From Oceaniovalibus guishaninsula JLT2003 (lineage in GTDB: Bacteria; Pseudomonadota; Alphaproteobacteria; Rhodobacterales; Rhodobacteraceae): DNA of 64,000 nt. The notes below the pieces were generated by a model. It ran no database searches and was not told the DNA's origin. It saw nothing but the letters and a program-made list of their open reading frames with translations. Below, piece after piece: positions 37,572 to 45,126 of the stretch (its first letter is position 1; each line of letters begins with the position of its first letter). Where the stretch lies: the NCBI RefSeq assembly GCF_000299575.1, contig NZ_AMGO01000046.1, positions 152,019 to 216,018 on the forward strand, given 5' to 3'. A program made the position numbers and the translations under genes.

Positions 37572-37895
37572 TCAGGCGGCGGGCGAGAGGCGCACGGCGG
37601 TGCCGTAGCACATCACCTCGGACGCACCCTGCTGAATGGTCGAGGTCTGGAAGCGGACGGCCACGACGGCATCGGCCTGCAACCGCGCGGCGTCGGCCAG
37701 CATCCGTTCCAGCGCAAGATCGCGGGCATCGGCCAGAAGGCGGGCATATTCGTGCACTTCGCCGCCCACTAGATTGCGCAGCCCGGCCACGATGTCGCCG
37801 CCGATATGCTTGGCGCGCACCGTCGAACCGCGCACGATGCCCAGGGCCGCGGCGGTGTCGCGCCCCGGAACGGTGTCGGTCGTGACGGCGATCAT
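37572..37895 (-). CDS. YbjQ/UPF0145 family protein
   Basis: A 107-residue protein of the YbjQ family, small pentameric domains of unknown role sometimes described as heavy-metal-binding-like. The family pattern is clear: TTDTVPGR at the start, VRGSTVRAKHIGGDIVAGLRNLVGGEV, then ARLQADAVVAVRF and SEVMCYGTAV. Its start overlaps the stop of the upstream small membrane gene by 4 bp, so the two form an operon. No metal-resistance gene is next to it. Confidence 0.88.
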   Translation of the reverse strand: MIAVTTDTVPGRDTAAALGIVRGSTVRAKHIGGDIVAGLRNLVGGEVHEYARLLADARDLALERMLADAARLQADAVVAVRFQTSTIQQGASEVMCYGTAVRLSPAA

Positions 37896-38104
37896 CGCGG
37901 TCCCCTGGGATCGTTGCGGCGGTCGCGCAGGCGATCCGCGACGACCCGCCAGAACACATAAAGGAACAGGACGACAGGAACCGCCACCAGCAGCGACCAC
38001 GGGCCGAGTTGCAGGGCCGCGCCCGCAAAGGCCGCGACCCAGACGGTCAGCGCGGCCCCGGCGATGGCGACGACAAGGATCAGGACAAGACGGTCGAGCG
38101 GCAT
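37892..38104 (-). CDS. 70-residue protein with two membrane helices
   Basis: A short membrane protein: LVLILVVAIAGAALTVWVAAF (first helix, cited in part from about residue 6) and a second helix SLLVAVPVVLFLYVFWRVV, then a basic tail RLRDRRNDPRGPR that would stay in the cytoplasm. It overlaps the YbjQ gene by ATGA, so it is coupled to it and may anchor it at the membrane; that is inference. No known family is recognised. Divergent from the radical SAM gene. Confidence 0.68.
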   Translation of the reverse strand: MPLDRLVLILVVAIAGAALTVWVAAFAGAALQLGPWSLLVAVPVVLFLYVFWRVVADRLRDRRNDPRGPR

Positions 38105-38192
38105 GGATCCTCCTGTCCCCGATATGGGGGCGGCGGGTTAAGGTTCAATGAAGAGGCTTCCCGATGTTCTGCAAATGTTCTAGAGTGGGGGG

Positions 38193-39281
38193 ATGGAAAC
38201 CGATGAGACCGGCCGCATCGCGCAGGCGCGCCGCAGGGGGCGGGGGGCCGCCAGCAATCCTGCGACGCGGTTCGACCCCTATCTGCGCGCGGCCGAGGAT
38301 GACGGCTGGACGCCCGACGACGACCTGCCGCCCTGGCGCACCGAGGTCAGCGAGGAGCGATCGGGCCGCGCGATGGCGCGCAACACGTCGCCCGATATCG
38401 GGTTCGACCGGTCGCTGAACCCTTATCGCGGGTGCGAGCATGGCTGCATCTATTGCTTCGCGCGGCCCACCCATGCCTATCTGAACCTGTCGCCGGGGCT
38501 GGATTTCGAAACGCGGCTGGTGGCGCGCCCCCATGCGCCCGCCGCGCTGGAAAGGGAACTGCGCGCGCCGTCCTATCGCGCGGCGCCCGTGGCGCTGGGC
38601 ACGGCGACGGATCCCTATCAACCCATAGAACGCGACCGGCGGATCACCCGGCGGCTGCTGGAAGTGTTGCAGGCGTTCCGGCATCCGGTGACGGTGGCCA
38701 CGCGCGGCACGCTGGTCGAGCGCGACGCCGACATTCTGGGCGAGATGGGGCAGGCGGGGCTGGCGCGGGTCGGGATCACGATCACCACGCTCGACCCCGA
38801 TCTGGCCCGCCGGATGGAGCCGCGCGCGCCGTCGCCCGCGCGCCGCCTGCGCAGCGTCGCGGCGCTGGCGCAGGCGGGCATTCCCGTGCGGGTGATGGTC
38901 GCGCCGATCGTTCCGGGCCTGACCGATGCGGAGATCGAATCGATCCTGACGGCGGCACGCGATGCGGGGGCCGAAGGGGCAAGCTGGGTCATGCTGCGCC
39001 TGCCTTACGAGGTATCGGCGCTGTTTCAGGACTGGCTGGCCGACCATGTGCCGCTGAAGCGCGACAAGGTGCTGGCGCGTCTGCGGGAAATGCATGACGG
39101 CCAGCTTTACGCCGCCGATTGGGGACGGCGGATGCGCGGGCAGGGGCCGCATGCCGACCTGATCGGCCGCCGCTTCGCGCTGGCCTGCGCCCGGCTGGGG
39201 CTGACCGAGCGCATGACGCCGCTGCGCCGCGACCTGTTCGCGCCGCCGCCCCGGCCCGGCGATCAGCTGTCGCTGTTCTGA
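38193..39281 (+). CDS. PA0069-type radical SAM protein
   Basis: A 362-residue radical SAM protein related to spore photoproduct lyase. The [4Fe-4S] motif is CEHGCIYC (Cys81, Cys85, Cys88), followed by FARPTHAYL. The N-terminal ANRxxSNPATRFDP-like start and the conserved NPYRGCEHGC block define the PA0069 group, common in proteobacteria and without known substrate. The long GIPVRVMVAPIVPGLTD strand is the typical barrel region. DNA repair or nucleic acid modification is plausible but unproven. It ends exactly where the convergent zeta-subunit gene ends (TGA followed by CTA). Confidence 0.87.
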   Translation: METDETGRIAQARRRGRGAASNPATRFDPYLRAAEDDGWTPDDDLPPWRTEVSEERSGRAMARNTSPDIGFDRSLNPYRGCEHGCIYCFARPTHAYLNLSPGLDFETRLVARPHAPAALERELRAPSYRAAPVALGTATDPYQPIERDRRITRRLLEVLQAFRHPVTVATRGTLVERDADILGEMGQAGLARVGITITTLDPDLARRMEPRAPSPARRLRSVAALAQAGIPVRVMVAPIVPGLTDAEIESILTAARDAGAEGASWVMLRLPYEVSALFQDWLADHVPLKRDKVLARLREMHDGQLYAADWGRRMRGQGPHADLIGRRFALACARLGLTERMTPLRRDLFAPPPRPGDQLSLF

Positions 39282-39599
39282 CTATTCGACCTCGTCCACG
39301 AGCTGCGCCTTGGCCGTGACCATCAGCGCGGCCATCTTGGTGCGGATCTCTTCCTCGGTCGCGCGGTCGCCCAGATCGCCCTTGACCTTGCGGAACACGT
39401 CCTCGTCGCCAGGTTCCGAGAAGTCGGATTTCACCACCTCGCGCGCATAGGCGTTCGCGTCCTCGCCATCCTTGCCCAGAAGCTCGGCCGCCCAGAGACC
39501 CAGAAGGCGGTTGCGCCGCGCCTCGGCCTTGAACTGCATCTCGGCGTCGTTGGCGAACTTGGCTTCGAACGCGTTCTCGCGATCCTTCATGCTGGTCAT
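39282..39599 (-). CDS. F1-ATPase inhibitor subunit zeta (DUF1476)
   Basis: A 105-residue helical protein of the DUF1476 family, identified in Paracoccus denitrificans as the zeta subunit that blocks ATP hydrolysis by the F1Fo ATP synthase. The conserved N-terminal inhibitory segment is present: MTSMKDRENAFEAKFANDAE is represented by its core RENAFEAKFA, followed by QFKAEARRNRLLGLWAAELLG. The acidic C-terminal half has EEIRTKMAALM. Length matches the Paracoccus protein. It is divergent from purC, with a 171-bp shared region; the ATP synthase genes are elsewhere. Confidence 0.9.
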   Translation of the reverse strand: MTSMKDRENAFEAKFANDAEMQFKAEARRNRLLGLWAAELLGKDGEDANAYAREVVKSDFSEPGDEDVFRKVKGDLGDRATEEEIRTKMAALMVTAKAQLVDEVE

Positions 39600-39770
39600 C
39601 GGCACTCTCCCCGGTTTCGGTCTATCACGTTCATATGATCGCGGCCCGCCGCGTTGCCAAGGGCCGGAGGGCGGCGCGCTTGCCGCGCGGGGGCGTTTCC
39701 CATATATCGGCGCGGATACGGGGACCCCCCGCCGCCCGTCCGTGCGGCGCCGTCCCATCGGAGTACGTTC

Positions 39771-40532
39771 ATGGCGCGTCGCAAGAAGATCTACGAAGGC
39801 AAGGCAAAGATCATGTACGAGGGCCCCGAGCCGGGGACGCTTGTGCAGTATTTCAAGGACGACGCCACCGCCTTCAACGCCGAGAAGCGCGCCAAGGTGG
39901 AAGGCAAGGGCGTTCTGAACAACCGCCTGAGCGAGTTCTTCATGAAGGGGCTGACGCAGATCGGCGTGCCCAACCACTTCATCAAGCGGCTGAACATGCG
40001 CGAGCAGCTTGTCCGGTCGGTCGAGATCATCCCGCTGGAAGTGGTGGTGCGCAACTTCGCCGCCGGGTCGCTGTCGGCGCGTCTGGGCATGGCCGAGGGC
40101 ACGCCGCTGCCGCGTCCCATTGTCGAGTTCTGCCTCAAGGACGACGCGCTGGGCGATCCGCTGGTCAGCGAGGAGCATATCTGCGCCTTCGGCTGGGCCA
40201 CGCAGCAGGATCTGGACGACATGATTTCGCTGGCGTTGCGGGTCAACGACTTCATGTCGGGGCTGATGCTGGCGGTGGGCATCAAGCTGGTGGATTTCAA
40301 GATCGAGATCGGCCGTATTTGGGAAAACGATTTCCAGCGCCTGATCGTCGCGGACGAGATCAGCCCCGATAGCTGCCGTTTGTGGGACATCGAGACGGGG
40401 CAGAAGCTGGACAAGGACGTGTTCCGGCGCGATCTGGGCAATCTGACGGACGCCTATACCGAGGTGGCCCGGCGTCTGGGCGTGCTGCCGTCGAACGTGA
40501 CGCATGCGCCGCGGCCGACGCTGATCAACTGA
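39771..40532 (+). CDS. purC: Phosphoribosylaminoimidazole-succinocarboxamide synthase
   Basis: A 253-residue SAICAR synthetase, joining CAIR and aspartate with ATP. It starts with [18 protein letters not shown] and carries [15 protein letters not shown], the substrate block [19 protein letters not shown] and the [12 protein letters not shown] signature. It is first in a purC-purS-purQ set; PurL is not in the window and must lie elsewhere or just beyond this operon's continuation, which here is dctB instead. Confidence 0.97.
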   Translation: MARRKKIYEGKAKIMYEGPEPGTLVQYFKDDATAFNAEKRAKVEGKGVLNNRLSEFFMKGLTQIGVPNHFIKRLNMREQLVRSVEIIPLEVVVRNFAAGSLSARLGMAEGTPLPRPIVEFCLKDDALGDPLVSEEHICAFGWATQQDLDDMISLALRVNDFMSGLMLAVGIKLVDFKIEIGRIWENDFQRLIVADEISPDSCRLWDIETGQKLDKDVFRRDLGNLTDAYTEVARRLGVLPSNVTHAPRPTLIN

Positions 40533-40552
40533 TGGATGACGGGGACGCGCGC

Positions 40553-40783
40553 ATGAAGGCCCGTGTGACGGTAATGCTGAAGGACGGCGTTCTGGACCCG
40601 CAGGGCGAGGCGATCCGCCACGCGCTGGGGACGCTGGGATTTCAGGGCGTCGCGGGCGTGCGGCAGGGCAAGGTGATCGAGCTGGATCTGGACGAGGGCG
40701 CCAGCGAGGACAAGGTCGCCGAGATGTGCGAGCGGCTGCTGGCGAACACCGTCATCGAAAGCTATCGCGTGGAGATGGTGTGA
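40553..40783 (+). CDS. purS: Phosphoribosylformylglycinamidine synthase subunit PurS
   Basis: A 76-residue small subunit of the three-part FGAM synthase used by alphas and Gram-positives. It begins [20 protein letters not shown] and ends [13 protein letters not shown], both typical. PurS bridges PurL and PurQ and helps ammonia transfer. It sits 20 bp after purC and 25 bp before purQ. The start at 40553 fits the family length; two upstream ATGs are in frame but would add non-family residues. Confidence 0.96.
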   Translation: MKARVTVMLKDGVLDPQGEAIRHALGTLGFQGVAGVRQGKVIELDLDEGASEDKVAEMCERLLANTVIESYRVEMV

Positions 40784-40808
40784 TGCGCCCCACGCGCCGG
40801 ATTGCGCC

Positions 40809-41489
40809 ATGAAGGCGGCGGTGGTGGTCTTTCCCGGATCGAACTGCGACCGGGATCTGGCGACGGCCTTCCGCGCGGCGGGGGCCGAGGTCGCGATGGT
40901 CTGGCACAAGGACCGGACCCTGCCCGAGGGGGTGGACGTGGTCGGCCTGCCGGGGGGGTTTTCGTTCGGGGATTACCTGCGTTGCGGGGCCATCGCGGCC
41001 CGGTCGCCCGTCTGCGCCGCCGTCAGCGACCACGCGGCGCGGGGCGGCTATGTGCTGGGCGTGTGCAACGGTTTCCAGATCCTGACAGAGACCGGCATCC
41101 TGCCCGGCGCGTTGATGCGCAATGCCGGGCTGAAATACGTCTGCCGCACGGTGACGCTGCAGGTCGAGCGGACCGACAGCGCCTTTACCCGCGGCTATGC
41201 GGCGGGGCAGGAGGTGCGGGTGCCCATCGCCCATCACGACGGCAACTATGCCGCGTCCCCGGCCGAGCTGGACATGCTGGAGGCGGAAGGGCGCGTTGCC
41301 TTCCGGTATGCCGACAATCCCAACGGATCGGCGCGCCAAATTGCCGGCATCCTGTCGGCTAACCGCCGCGTGCTGGGCATGATGCCGCATCCCGAACGGG
41401 CGGCGGACGCGGCACTGGGCGGAACGGACGGCGCGCCGCTTTTCGCGGGACTGGTGGCGACGTTGGCGGGACAGGGCGTTCCGGCCTGA
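40809..41489 (+). CDS. purQ: Phosphoribosylformylglycinamidine synthase subunit PurQ
   Basis: A 226-residue class I glutamine amidotransferase subunit that supplies ammonia to PurL. The nucleophile is Cys86 in [10 protein letters not shown] and the His-Glu pair is in MPHPERA near residue 200. The N-terminal [12 protein letters not shown] block is typical. It closes the purC-purS-purQ set; the next gene is dctB after 80 bp on the same strand. Confidence 0.97.
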   Translation: MKAAVVVFPGSNCDRDLATAFRAAGAEVAMVWHKDRTLPEGVDVVGLPGGFSFGDYLRCGAIAARSPVCAAVSDHAARGGYVLGVCNGFQILTETGILPGALMRNAGLKYVCRTVTLQVERTDSAFTRGYAAGQEVRVPIAHHDGNYAASPAELDMLEAEGRVAFRYADNPNGSARQIAGILSANRRVLGMMPHPERAADAALGGTDGAPLFAGLVATLAGQGVPA

Positions 41490-41569
41490 CCGGCGGCGCA
41501 TCGCCTGCCGCGACGGGGCGGCGGATGCGCGTGCTTGTTGGCGGGCGGGGCAGCGACTAGGATTCTGCG

Positions 41570-43333
41570 ATGGCCAGATCAGACCGATCCGACGAGGAGC
41601 GAGTGCCCGAACGGTTCAGGCGCTGGCCCTTGCGCGTCGCGGCGCTGGCGCTGGTGGCGGTCGCCGTCGCGGTCGTGTGGATCACCAACCAGCTTCTGAC
41701 CGAGCGGTTCACCGAGACGACGCGCAACCGCGCCGAGGTGCGGCTGGCGCTGTATTCGGGCAACCTGATGAGCGAGTTGCAGCGCGCGTCGGTCGTGCCG
41801 CTGCTGCTGAGCCGGGATCCGTCGCTGATCGGCGCGCTGACCTCGCAGGATTATTCGGCTTCCACCCAGCGGCTGATTTCCTATCTGGACGAGATCGGCG
41901 CGGCGTCGCTGATGCTGCTGGACAGCGACGGGCGGACGGTCGCGGCCACCGATCGCAGCGAGCTGGGCACGAACCACCGGCTGACGCCCTTCTTCGTCGA
42001 GGCGCTGCGATCCGACGGCACGGTGTTCAGCACCAATGTCAATGACAGCGGCGGAATGGATTTCACCTATTCCCGCCGCATCGACGTGGGCGGCGCGTTG
42101 ACCGGCGTGATGGTCGTCGGCGTCGATCTGCGCCAGTTCGAGCAAAGCTGGGCGGGCTTTTCCGACGCGGTGATGGTGACGGACAGCGAGGGGCGGATTA
42201 TCCTCGCGACCGAGTCGCGCTGGCGCGGCCTGCCAGAGAGTGAGGCGCTGGAACGCCGGTCGCCCACGGGCGCCATTGAGCGGGCGATCCAGGCGACGGC
42301 GGACTGGACCGCGCTGCCCGCCGACGCCTATCTTCGCGGCGAGGCGGTGATGCGGCAGACGACGCGGATCCCGTTCCAAGGCTGGCAGATGACCAGCTTC
42401 ACCACCTATGCGTCGGTGCGCGAGCGGGTGAACGGCGTGCTGGCGCTGGAAATCATGGGATTTGCGCTGCTGCTGGCGGGCGGCTTCTATCTGGCCAGCC
42501 GCAAGGCACTGAGCGCGATGACCCTGTTCCAGCGCGAATCGGTCGAACTGCGCGCGCTCAACGCCGCGTTGCAGCGGGAAATCGCCGAGCGGGAGCGCGC
42601 CGAAAAGAGCCTGGAAGTGGCCGAGCAGACGGTCGCGCAGACCTCGAAACTGGCGGTGCTGGGCGAAATGTCGGCGGCCGTCAGCCACGAGCTGAACCAG
42701 CCGCTGGCGGCGATGAAGACCTATCTGGCAGGCGCGCGTCTGCTGGTGCAGCGCCGCCGCCCGGACGAGGCGCTGTCGTCCTTCCACCGCATCGACGACC
42801 TGATCGAGCGGATGGGCGCGATCACGCGGCAACTGAAATCCTATGCGCGCAAGGCCGGCGACGCGCTGGAGCCGCTGGATCTGCGCGATTGTTTGTCGAA
42901 CGCGCTGGCGATGATGGAGCCGCAACTGAAGCGGCGCGACGTGACCATCGCGCGCAGCGTGCCGCGCCAGCCGGTGCCGGTGATGGGCGACCGGATCCGC
43001 GTCGAGCAGGTGATCGTGAACCTGCTGCGCAACGCGCTGGACGCCGTGAAGGACAGCGACAATCCGCGCATCGACCTGATCCTGGCGGCAGGCGACACGG
43101 CGATGCTGACCGTGCGCGACAACGGCCACGGCATCGCCGATCTGGAATCGCTGTTCGAGCCGTTCTACACGACCAAGGCGCCGGGCGACGGCACGGGTCT
43201 GGGGCTGGCCATATCCTCGGGGATCGTGGCCGATCTGGGCGGGCGGCTGACCGCGCGCAACGGCAATGCGGGCGGGGCCGTCTTCGAGATGCGCCTGCCC
43301 ATCCATCATCCGGCCGCGCTGGCGGCCGAGTGA
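41570..43333 (+). CDS. dctB: C4-dicarboxylate sensor histidine kinase DctB
   Basis: A 587-residue membrane kinase. Two transmembrane helices (about residues 22-43 and 290-310) flank a periplasmic double-Cache domain that in DctB binds succinate, fumarate or malate. A coiled-coil linker (AALQREIAERERAEKSLEVAE) leads to the HisKA domain with His373 in SAAVSHELNQPLAAMKTYL. The ATPase domain has the N box (VEQVIVNLLRNALDAV), DNGHGI and GTGLGLAI. It pairs with the regulator gene 42 bp downstream. The dctA or dctPQM transporter genes it would control are not in the window. Confidence 0.9.
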   Translation: MARSDRSDEERVPERFRRWPLRVAALALVAVAVAVVWITNQLLTERFTETTRNRAEVRLALYSGNLMSELQRASVVPLLLSRDPSLIGALTSQDYSASTQRLISYLDEIGAASLMLLDSDGRTVAATDRSELGTNHRLTPFFVEALRSDGTVFSTNVNDSGGMDFTYSRRIDVGGALTGVMVVGVDLRQFEQSWAGFSDAVMVTDSEGRIILATESRWRGLPESEALERRSPTGAIERAIQATADWTALPADAYLRGEAVMRQTTRIPFQGWQMTSFTTYASVRERVNGVLALEIMGFALLLAGGFYLASRKALSAMTLFQRESVELRALNAALQREIAERERAEKSLEVAEQTVAQTSKLAVLGEMSAAVSHELNQPLAAMKTYLAGARLLVQRRRPDEALSSFHRIDDLIERMGAITRQLKSYARKAGDALEPLDLRDCLSNALAMMEPQLKRRDVTIARSVPRQPVPVMGDRIRVEQVIVNLLRNALDAVKDSDNPRIDLILAAGDTAMLTVRDNGHGIADLESLFEPFYTTKAPGDGTGLGLAISSGIVADLGGRLTARNGNAGGAVFEMRLPIHHPAALAAE

Positions 43334-43375
43334 TCCAACAGACGTCCGGCAGGACCGGACGAGCAAGGAGCAGCC

Positions 43376-44698
43376 ATGGCCCAGGCTATGAAGATCGCCA
43401 TCGTCGATGACGAGCAGGACATGCGCCAGTCCATCAGCCAGTGGCTGAGCCTGTCGGGATTCGAGACGGAGACCTATCCCAGCGCCGAGGACGCGCTGAA
43501 GGCGCTGTCGCCCGACTGGCCCGGCGTCGTCATCAGCGACGTGAAGATGCCCGGCATGGACGGCATGGCCTTCCTGAAACGCCTGTTGAGCGTCGACTCG
43601 GCGCTGCCCGTCATCATGATCACCGGGCATGGCGACGTGCCGATGGCGGTCGAAGCGATGCGCGTGGGCGCGTTCGATTTTCTGGAAAAGCCGTTTAACC
43701 CCGAACGGATGACCGAGCTGGCCAAGCGCGCCACCTCGACCCGGCGGCTGACGCTGGACAGCCGCGCGCTGCGCCGCGATCTGGGCGACGGCACCGGCAT
43801 CATGCGCAAGCTGATCGGTTCGTCCCCTGTGATGGAGCGTCTGCGCGAGGACATCCTCGATCTGGGGCAGGGCGACGGCCATGTACTGATCGACGGGGAG
43901 ACGGGCACCGGCAAGACGCTGACCGCCCATGCGCTGCATGCCGTCGGGGCGAAGGCGGGGCGCAAGTTCGTGCTGTTTTCCTGTGCCGGCAAGGACGAGG
44001 AGGCGCTGGGCGCGGCGCTGTTCGGACCCAACGAGGCCGACCTGCCGCTGCTGGAGCAGGCGCGCGGCGGCACCCTGGTGCTGGAGGATATCGACGCGCT
44101 TCCCACGGCGTTGCAGGGCAAGCTGCTGGCGTGGATGAACGATCAGGGCACCCCGCCGGAAACGCGGCTGGTCGCGGTGTCGAACCTGTCGGAACAGGGG
44201 CGCACCTGCGAGGACGCGCTGCGGCCCGAGCTTTATTACCGGCTGGCGACGATGAAGATCACGCTGCCGCCCCTGCGCGCGCGGGGCGAGGACATCCTGA
44301 CGCTGTTCTCGCGGTTCTCGGAACAATACGCCGAGGAATACGGCTGTGACGCGCCCGAGATCAGCGCGCAGGAGGCCGCGCAATTGTTGCAGGCGCCATG
44401 GCCCGGCAACGTGCGGCAATTGTCCAACGTGGCCGAACGCGCGGTGATGCAGAACCGCCGCGGGACCGGCACCATTTCGTCGCTGCTGATGGCGGGCGAC
44501 GACGGGATGGCGGGCATGACGACCGAGGGCAAGCCGCTGAAGGAATATGTCGAGGCGTTCGAGAAGATGCTGATCGACAACACGATGCGGCGGCACAAGG
44601 GCAGCATCGTCGCCGTCATGGACGAGCTGTGCCTGCCGCGCCGCACGCTGAACGAGAAGATGGCGAAATACGGGCTGAGCCGGTCGGATTATCTGTGA
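43376..44698 (+). CDS. dctD: DctD-like response regulator with atypical sigma-54 AAA+ domain
   Basis: A 440-residue regulator in the NtrC/DctD layout: receiver domain with phosphoacceptor Asp55 (VISDVKMPGMDG) and the lysine in DFLEKPF, a AAA+ domain from about residue 145, and a C-terminal Fis-type helix-turn-helix (RRHKGSIVAVMDELCLPRRTLNEK region). Walker A is intact (GETGTGKT, residues 174-181) and the arginine-finger region LRPELYYRL is present. Two parts are unusual. After LFG (215-217) the GAFTGA loop that contacts sigma-54 is absent, the chain going straight to PNEADLPLLEQARGG. Walker B reads LVLEDID instead of LFLDEI. It may not activate sigma-54 polymerase in the usual way. Pairs with dctB upstream. 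Confidence 0.85.
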   Translation: MAQAMKIAIVDDEQDMRQSISQWLSLSGFETETYPSAEDALKALSPDWPGVVISDVKMPGMDGMAFLKRLLSVDSALPVIMITGHGDVPMAVEAMRVGAFDFLEKPFNPERMTELAKRATSTRRLTLDSRALRRDLGDGTGIMRKLIGSSPVMERLREDILDLGQGDGHVLIDGETGTGKTLTAHALHAVGAKAGRKFVLFSCAGKDEEALGAALFGPNEADLPLLEQARGGTLVLEDIDALPTALQGKLLAWMNDQGTPPETRLVAVSNLSEQGRTCEDALRPELYYRLATMKITLPPLRARGEDILTLFSRFSEQYAEEYGCDAPEISAQEAAQLLQAPWPGNVRQLSNVAERAVMQNRRGTGTISSLLMAGDDGMAGMTTEGKPLKEYVEAFEKMLIDNTMRRHKGSIVAVMDELCLPRRTLNEKMAKYGLSRSDYL

Positions 44699-45126
44699 GG
44701 GTGCGCGACGCCGTTGCGCAACTTTAGGTTGCACCGACTTCGTGATTGCATCGCCGCCCCCCCCGGTCCTATGTAGGGGAGCGGCGTCGCGACTTCTTTC
44801 GCGTCGCGCGCCGCTCTCGATTTCGCTGTTGGCGGGATGGACGGCCCTGGGGTCGAGCCTGCCACGACAGATGGATCCGGGCTTCGGCCCTCGACTGCCC
44901 GAAAGCCGGCATCGCCCGGCCCGACGGTTCAACATGGCATGCTTTGGCGCATGCCGGAGACAAACCGCGATGCGCTGTGCGCCGACGACAGACGAGACCG
45001 ATCCGGCGCCTTCGGGCGACTGCCGGACCTTCTGCCGCGCGCCCCGCATCGCCGCAACCAGCCTTGCCGCCTCGACGCGGAGACCCGACGGGCCTTCCGG
45101 CCGGGCGCAGGGCGGAAACAGGATCA
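44699..45126 (+). promoter_or_regulatory. Long structured 5' leader of rne
   Basis: The 428 bp between dctD and the RNase E start hold no convincing gene but a series of strong hairpins: 44779-44816 (14 paired bases with one unpaired T), 44879-44890 (GGGC-TTCG-GCCC), 44936-44955 (7-bp stem) and 45007-45018 (CGCC-TTCG-GGCG). In E. coli the rne 5' leader is a structured element through which RNase E controls its own mRNA. I infer a similar role. The transcription start is not identified. Confidence 0.55.
44779..44816 (+). ncRNA. Main hairpin of the rne leader
   Basis: GAGCGGCG pairs with CGCCGCTC, and inside it CGCGAC pairs with GTCGCG, closing a 9-base loop; one T is unpaired. Fourteen pairs, mostly G-C. 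No T tract follows, so a terminator is unlikely. It is a cis element, not a separate RNA gene. Confidence 0.55.

Noticed and set aside
44746..45126. Longer N-terminus for RNase E starting in the leader
   Set aside because: RNase E proteins begin with the MAKKMLIDA-type start; the extension is arginine- and proline-rich and covers strong hairpins.
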